Positions 59,630 through 64,000 of a stretch of DNA of 64,000 nucleotides are shown here, in pieces (positions within the stretch are counted from its first letter, which is position 1; every line of letters starts with the position of its first letter). Location of the stretch: assembly GCF_013044505.1 (NCBI RefSeq), contig NZ_JABERD010000007.1:1-64000 (forward strand), in the 5' to 3' direction. The position numbers were made by a program, and so were the translations under genes. The notes under the pieces are model-generated. The model was not told the origin of the DNA and did not search any database. It saw only the letters and a program-made list of their open reading frames with translations. The stretch is from Streptomyces sp. S3(2020). GTDB taxonomy: Bacteria; Actinomycetota; Actinomycetes; Streptomycetales; Streptomycetaceae.

Positions 59630-60838
59630 ATGACCGCACCGCTGCACGACGCCCACCCGGCCGGACCGGGGCGCGCGCTGCCCGACACCCAGCAGGGCAT
59701 GCGCCGCCGCAACCTGGCCCGGGTGATGCACACCGTCAGCGCCGAGGGACCGCTCTCCCGTGCCGCCGTCGCCTCGCGGATCGGGCTGACCCGTGCGGCT
59801 GTGTCGACCCTCGTCGACGAGCTCATACGCTCGGGCCTGCTCGACGAGCTCGGCCCCGAGCGGCCGGGCCGGGTGGGCCGCCCCGGGTCGGCGCTCGCCG
59901 TCAGCGCGCGCGGTCCCGCCGGGATCGGCGCCGAGGTCGGCGTCGACCACCTCGCGGTCTGCGCGGTCGACCTGCGCGGCCAGGTGCGGGCCCGTGCCGT
60001 ACGGCACGGCGCGAACCGTGGCCGCTCCCCCGCGCCGGTCGTCGAGGAACTCACCGAGTTGATCGACCGGGTCGTCGCCGAGGCGGAGGGCGAAGGCCTG
60101 TGGCCGGCGGGGCTCGCCGTGGCCGTGCCCGGCCTGGTGGCACGCGACGACCGTACGGTCGTGCGCGCCCCGAACCTCGACTGGCACGACACGGACCTGG
60201 GCGCCCTGCTGGCCACTGCGTTCCCGCTGACCGTGGACAACGAGGCCAACTTCGGTGCCCTCGCCGAACTCTGGCTCGGTGACGGCACCCCGCTCGACTT
60301 CCTGCATGTGTCGGCGGAGATCGGCATCGGCGCGGCCGTCGTCGTGGCCGGCGGTCTGCTGCGCGGGACCCGTGGCTTCGCGGGTGAGCTGGGACATGTG
60401 CCGGTGGAGCCGGAGGGGCCGCAGTGCCCGTGCGGTGGGCGTGGCTGTCTGGAGCAGTACGCCGGTGAGGAGGCCGTACTGCGGGCGGCCGGTCTGGAGC
60501 CGGGGGGCGACCGGGTCGGGCTGCTCGCGGCGCGCGCCGCCGACGGGGACGAGGACGTACGACGTGCCCTGCGGGACGCGGGTCGGGCGCTCGGCGTCGC
60601 ACTGACCGGGGCGGTCAATCTGCTGGACCCCGAGAACGTGGTGCTGGGCGGTGAGCTGTCCGGGCTCGCACCGTGGCTGCTGCCTTCGCTGGAGGCCGAG
60701 CTGGCCCGGCGGACGGCGGGACCGCCGTGTCCGGTGTCCGTGTCGCGGCTGGGTCCCGAGGGGCCGTTGCTGGGGGCCGCGCACTCGGTGGTGCGGGCTG
60801 TCCTCGACGATCCCGCGGCTGTGGCCGAACGGGCCTGA
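59630..60838 (+). CDS. xylR: ROK-family xylose repressor
   Basis: 402 residues. The winged HTH (LSRAAVASRIGLTRAAVSTLVDELIRSGLL) is followed by a ROK sugar-kinase-like domain with the zinc motif CPCGGRGCLEQYAG and GTRGFAGELGHVPVEP. ROK regulators next to xylA/xylB repress xylose genes in the absence of the sugar. It starts 112 bp after xylB with GGAGG upstream, so it may have its own promoter or be cotranscribed. Confidence 0.92.
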   Translation: MTAPLHDAHPAGPGRALPDTQQGMRRRNLARVMHTVSAEGPLSRAAVASRIGLTRAAVSTLVDELIRSGLLDELGPERPGRVGRPGSALAVSARGPAGIGAEVGVDHLAVCAVDLRGQVRARAVRHGANRGRSPAPVVEELTELIDRVVAEAEGEGLWPAGLAVAVPGLVARDDRTVVRAPNLDWHDTDLGALLATAFPLTVDNEANFGALAELWLGDGTPLDFLHVSAEIGIGAAVVVAGGLLRGTRGFAGELGHVPVEPEGPQCPCGGRGCLEQYAGEEAVLRAAGLEPGGDRVGLLAARAADGDEDVRRALRDAGRALGVALTGAVNLLDPENVVLGGELSGLAPWLLPSLEAELARRTAGPPCPVSVSRLGPEGPLLGAAHSVVRAVLDDPAAVAERA

Positions 60839-60895
60839 CGCCAGGGTGGTTTCAGTCCGGTCCGCCTGACGCCAAGGCGACTTCGGTCCGGTCCG
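60834..60895. repeat. two-copy 31-bp direct repeat at the end of xylR
   Basis: Copies 60834-60864 and 60865-60895 share CCTGACGCCA at one end and GTCCGGTCCG at the other, with a few internal differences. The first copy contains the xylR stop codon, so the repeat spans the gene's end. Confidence 0.75.
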
Positions 60896-60926
60896 TTCGG
60901 CTTGTTCCCTCGGCCGGGTGAGCGAG

Positions 60927-60935
60927 TTGTCCACA
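60927..60935 (+). promoter_or_regulatory. Streptomyces-type DnaA box
   Basis: TTGTCCACA, the preferred Streptomyces DnaA box, lies in the 203-bp gap between xylR and the acetamidase gene, 107 bp upstream of the latter. A single isolated box. Confidence 0.45.
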
Positions 60936-61041
60936 GGTCCGGGGCCGTCCACCGAAACCCGTCGCGCCCTACAGCCCGATCCGTCCGCGCCGTACCGTGA
61001 TGCACACGAGACGCGACCGCCTTGAACGGAGCAGTGCAGCC

Positions 61042-62055
61042 ATGAGCGACCCCCGGATCCTGACCGTGCGGCCCGAACCGGGCGAGTACGCCTGGACGTT
61101 CGGCGGTGCGCCACCCGTGGCGCGCATCGCGCCCGGCACGGTTCTCGACCTGTACACCGAGGACTGCTTCGCCGGACGGGTGCGCTCCGAGAAGGACCTG
61201 GTGTCCCAGGTGTGCGAGTTCCCTTTCCTGAACCCGCAGACCGGCCCCTTCCATGTGGAGGGCGCCGAGCCGGGCGACACCGTCGCCGTGCACTTCGTGT
61301 CGATCGAACCGGCCCGGGACTGGGCCGCGTCCACCACGGTCCCCCTCTTCGGCGCGCTCACCTCGACCCACACCACGGCCACCCTCCAGCCGCCCCTCCC
61401 GGAGACCGTGTGGATCTGGCAGCTGGACCGGACCCGCCGCACGGCACTGTTCCGGGCACGTGACAGCGACTTCGAGGCCGAGCTGCCCATGGACCCGATG
61501 CACGGCACCGTGGGCGTGGCCCCCGCCAATCTGGAGGTCCGCTCGGCGCTGGTGCCCGACGCGCACGGCGGGAACATGGACACACCGGAGATGCGGGCCG
61601 GCGTCACCTGCTACCTCGGTGTGAACGTCGAGGGCGCGCTGCTCAGCCTCGGCGACGGACACGCCCGGCAGGGCGAGGGCGAGACCTGCGGGGTCGCCGT
61701 CGAGTGCGCGATGAACACCGTGGTGATCGTGGAGCTGCTGAAGGGCATCGCGACGCCCTGGCCGCGCATCGAGTCGGACACCCACATCATCTCGACGGGG
61801 TCGGCGCGCCCGCTGGAGGACGCGTTCCGGATATCGCAGCTCGATCTGGTGCGGTGGCTGGTGCGCGACTACGGGTTCAGTGAGTTGGACGCGTACCAGT
61901 TCGCGACCCAGGCCGTCGAGTCGCCGCTGGCCAATGTGTGCGACACCAACTACACGTGCGTGGCGAAGATCCGCAAGGAGTGGCTGCCCGCGCGTGAGAC
62001 GCACCGTGGTGTGCACGCGCGGCTGAGGGAGACCGCGGCAACCGTCCGTCCCTGA
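61042..62055 (+). CDS. acetamidase/formamidase family protein
   Basis: 337 residues of the FmdA/AmdA family: FNPQTGPFHVEGAEPGDTVAVHF-like (FLNPQTGPFHVEGAEPGD), LPMDPMHGTVGVAP, HGGNMDTPEM and the LSLGDGHARQGEGETCGVAVECAM stretch whose His and Glu contribute to the active site. The family hydrolyses short amides to acid and ammonia. GGAG 10 nt upstream supports ATG 61042 over the in-frame start at 60997. It is monocistronic as far as can be seen. Confidence 0.92.
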   Translation: MSDPRILTVRPEPGEYAWTFGGAPPVARIAPGTVLDLYTEDCFAGRVRSEKDLVSQVCEFPFLNPQTGPFHVEGAEPGDTVAVHFVSIEPARDWAASTTVPLFGALTSTHTTATLQPPLPETVWIWQLDRTRRTALFRARDSDFEAELPMDPMHGTVGVAPANLEVRSALVPDAHGGNMDTPEMRAGVTCYLGVNVEGALLSLGDGHARQGEGETCGVAVECAMNTVVIVELLKGIATPWPRIESDTHIISTGSARPLEDAFRISQLDLVRWLVRDYGFSELDAYQFATQAVESPLANVCDTNYTCVAKIRKEWLPARETHRGVHARLRETAATVRP

Positions 62056-62098
62056 CCCGCGTCTCGATCAACACGGCACCTCCGAAAGGCGATCGGGC

Positions 62099-62701
62099 AT
62101 GGAACGGGCAAGACCGCTGCCGAGCAGGCGACGGCTCCTCAAGGGCGCCGCCCTGACCGCCGTCCCCTACGCGCTGCTGCCGGACGCGCGCGCCGGAGCG
62201 GAGACCCACCCCGTCGACCACCCGCTCGCCGAGTGGCAGCCCGCGACACCCGCCAACCGCACGGCGGCGAACCGCCCGACGAGCCACCCGGTCGACCTCG
62301 TCATCATCCATGTGACGCAGACGAGCTACCGCAAGACCCTGGGTGTCTTCCGGAGCCCCGAGAAGCAGGTCTCCGCCCACTACGTGGTCCGTTCCCGGGA
62401 CGGCAACATCGCGCAGTGCGTGCGTGAGGCCGACATCGCCTGGCACGCGGGGAACTGGGAGTACAACACGCGCAGTATCGGCATCGAGCACGAAGGATGG
62501 GTGGACCGTCCCGCGTACTTCACCGACGTCCTGTACGCACAGTCGGCGCGGCTGACGGCCGACATCTGCGCCAAGTACGCGATCCCGAAGGACCGGGCGC
62601 ACATCATCGCGCACGTCGAGGTGCCGGGTTCGGACCACACCGACCCCGGGCCGCACTGGGACTGGGAGCGCTATATGAAGCTGGTCGAGCGTGTGTGGTG
62701 A
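62099..62701 (+). CDS. Tat-exported N-acetylmuramoyl-L-alanine amidase (PGRP type)
   Basis: 200 residues. The N-terminus PSRRRLLKGAALTAVPYALL is a twin-arginine signal, so the protein is exported folded. The amidase_2/PGRP domain follows with VDLVIIHVTQT (first zinc His), SAHYVVRSRDGNIAQCVRE, IAWHAGNWEYNTRSIGIEHEG and a late HVEVPGSDHTDPGPHWDW supplying the other zinc ligands. It cleaves peptide stems from muramic acid, in wall turnover or lysis. Confidence 0.93.
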   Translation: MERARPLPSRRRLLKGAALTAVPYALLPDARAGAETHPVDHPLAEWQPATPANRTAANRPTSHPVDLVIIHVTQTSYRKTLGVFRSPEKQVSAHYVVRSRDGNIAQCVREADIAWHAGNWEYNTRSIGIEHEGWVDRPAYFTDVLYAQSARLTADICAKYAIPKDRAHIIAHVEVPGSDHTDPGPHWDWERYMKLVERVW

Positions 62702-62783
62702 GGCTGGTCTGGCGTGCCGGGCCGTGACGTCGTTCGGGTGACGGCGGTCGAAACGGTTGTCCGCGCGCGTACCGGGAGTGACG

Positions 62784-64000
62784 ATGTCTCCAGCCGCATC
62801 ACCTTTCGGGGAGGCCCAGTTGAGCGATCCGTGGGTGGCCCTGGAGCCGGGGGCCGACCCCGCCGAGCGTGCGCGGATGCTGCGCCGCGCGCACGAGACG
62901 TTCACCGAGGCGGGTACCGTGCCGCGGCCGGTGCGGCCGGTGGTGGCGGATTCGTGGCGGCGTTCCGCGCGGGCCGGTGTCGGGCCCGACGGGAGCGCGA
63001 GCGTCGAGCTCATGGACGGTGACCTCGGTGTCTATCGGGCCGAGCATCCGCTGGCCCGGGTGATGCCGCTGTTCCGTGAACTGCTGGGCACGTTCGCGTC
63101 CGACGGGGAGCATCTGCTCGCGGTGTGCGACGCGCACGGCAGGCTGCTGTGGGTCGAGGGGCATGCGTCGACCCGGCGACAGGCGGGGCTGATGAACTTC
63201 GTGCCGGGGGCGCGGTGGGCGGAGACGGCGGTCGGGACCAACGCGCCGGGCACGGCGGTCGCCCTCGACCGGCCGGTGCAGGTGTTCGCCGCCGAGCACT
63301 TCATCCGGCGGGTGCAGCCGTGGACCTGCGCGGCGGCTCCGGTGCACGATCCCCGCACCGGGCGGGTGCTGGGTGCCGTGGACATCACCGGTGGGGACGG
63401 GCTCGCGCATCCGCACAGTCTGGGCTTCGTCCAGGCGGTCGCGCGGGCGGCGGAGTCCCATCTGGCGCTGCTCGCCCCGGAGATGCCTGCGGCCGATCTG
63501 CCCGAGCTGACCGCGCTGGGCCGTGACGAGGCCCAACTGCTCACCGGAGGGCGTCGGATCAGGCTCAGCCGCCGGCACAGCGAGATCATGGTGCTGCTGT
63601 CCCGCCATCCGGAGGGGCTGACCGGCGACGAGCTGCTGTGCGCGCTGTACGAGGACGAGTCGGTGACACCGGTGACGCTGCGCGCCGAACTGGCCCGGCT
63701 GCGCAGGGTGCTCGGCCCCGGCCTGCTGGCCTCGCGTCCCTACCGGCTCACCGTGCCGGTCGAGTCCGATGTCACCGTCGTGGAAAGGCGGCTGGAGACC
63801 GGCGCGGTCACGGCGGCGGCGACGGCGTACTCCGGACCGCTGCTGCCCGCTTCCCAGGCCCCGTCGGTGGTGCGCCTCAGGCACCGTCTCGCCGACGGCC
63901 TCCGTACGGCGCTGATCGCCCGCCGCGATCCGGACCTGCTGGCGGACTGGGCGCACGCGCCGTGGGGCGAGGACGACTTCGACGTGTGGCGGGCGCTGGC
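62784..64000 (+). CDS. GAF-domain transcriptional regulator (AcoR-like), cut by window edge
   Basis: About 405 residues before the window ends, open throughout. The region around GEHLLAVCDAHGRLLWVEGHAS and FVPGARWAETAVGTNAPGTAVALDRPVQVFAAEHF is the GAF sensor typical of acetoin/aldehyde-responsive AcoR-type regulators; a C-terminal part with LSRRHSEIMVLLSRHPEGLTGDELL and VTLRAELARLRRVLG is an HTH-like output. No sigma-54 AAA domain appears in the visible part. The start is uncertain: ATG 62784 (GGGAG) or TTG 62820 (GGGGAGG). In Streptomyces such genes often adjoin alcohol or aldehyde dehydrogenases, which would lie outside the window. Confidence 0.87.
   Translation, partial: MSPAASPFGEAQLSDPWVALEPGADPAERARMLRRAHETFTEAGTVPRPVRPVVADSWRRSARAGVGPDGSASVELMDGDLGVYRAEHPLARVMPLFRELLGTFASDGEHLLAVCDAHGRLLWVEGHASTRRQAGLMNFVPGARWAETAVGTNAPGTAVALDRPVQVFAAEHFIRRVQPWTCAAAPVHDPRTGRVLGAVDITGGDGLAHPHSLGFVQAVARAAESHLALLAPEMPAADLPELTALGRDEAQLLTGGRRIRLSRRHSEIMVLLSRHPEGLTGDELLCALYEDESVTPVTLRAELARLRRVLGPGLLASRPYRLTVPVESDVTVVERRLETGAVTAAATAYSGPLLPASQAPSVVRLRHRLADGLRTALIARRDPDLLADWAHAPWGEDDFDVWRAL

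Noticed and set aside
59533..62016. An 827-codon minus-strand frame over xylR and the acetamidase gene
   Set aside because: Both plus-strand genes have clear catalytic or DNA-binding signatures; the antisense frame does not.

Overview
The window reads as chromosomal DNA of a Streptomyces-type actinomycete. It is very GC-rich, its codons end mostly in G or C, GTG starts are frequent, and it carries hallmark Streptomyces loci: a conservon (cvn/rar) G-protein-like signalling operon, an xylA/xylB/xylR cluster with a 388-residue xylose isomerase, and a streptogrisin-like secreted protease. I see no rRNA, tRNA, transposase, integrase or CRISPR array. About 54 protein genes are called, cut at both ends by partial genes (a response regulator on the left, a GAF-type regulator on the right).

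Layout. 1-4.1 kb: a two-component system and an MMPL exporter. 4.4-7.9 kb: a LacI regulator, an alpha/beta hydrolase behind a TetR-type palindrome, a secreted serine protease and a YjbQ protein. 8.0-12.0 kb: a 27-codon cysteine/arginine-ended leader peptide, apparently leaderless, in front of an ssuCBA sulfonate transporter and a flavin monooxygenase. 12.0-15.3 kb: an MltG-like transglycosylase, an ABC exporter and its divergent MarR regulator. 15.4-19.3 kb: a dicarboxylate symporter, a secreted PNGase A homologue and an L,D-transpeptidase-like lipoprotein whose upstream region holds five 23-bp tandem repeats. 19.5-23.1 kb: a heterodimeric ABC exporter with complementary degenerate ATP sites. 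23.6-28.8 kb: DUF5709, zinc-free ribosomal protein L31, a membrane hydrolase, a Ski2-like helicase and acyl-CoA thioesterase II.

28.8-35.4 kb is a signalling block on the minus strand: an MHYT sensor, cvnA, cvnB, cvnC, cvnD, a second cvnB copy and a DUF6397-like gene. The last gene is preceded by a 13-bp perfect inverted repeat that would pair with its own Shine-Dalgarno sequence and that encloses an intrinsic terminator and a DnaA box. This is the most unusual regulatory architecture in the window.

35.5-42.7 kb: two methyltransferases, a hydrolase/PadR pair sharing a 20-bp palindromic operator, phosphoglucomutase, an FAD oxidoreductase, and a protein resembling a phosphopantetheinyl transferase without its catalytic motif. 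42.8-49 kb: two hypothetical proteins (one a 1122-residue helical-repeat protein), a secreted esterase and a small membrane protein. 49.2-54.2 kb: a SNF2 helicase/SWIM-protein pair, an acetyltransferase and a Nudix hydrolase. 54.4-56.6 kb: a secreted phytase-like esterase and a Pro/Gly-rich membrane protein. 56.7-60.8 kb: divergent xylA and xylB with the ROK regulator xylR. 61-64 kb: an acetamidase/formamidase, a Tat-exported peptidoglycan amidase and the partial GAF regulator.

All coordinates, motifs and repeats were read by eye. Family assignments rest on remembered family signatures, not on database searches.
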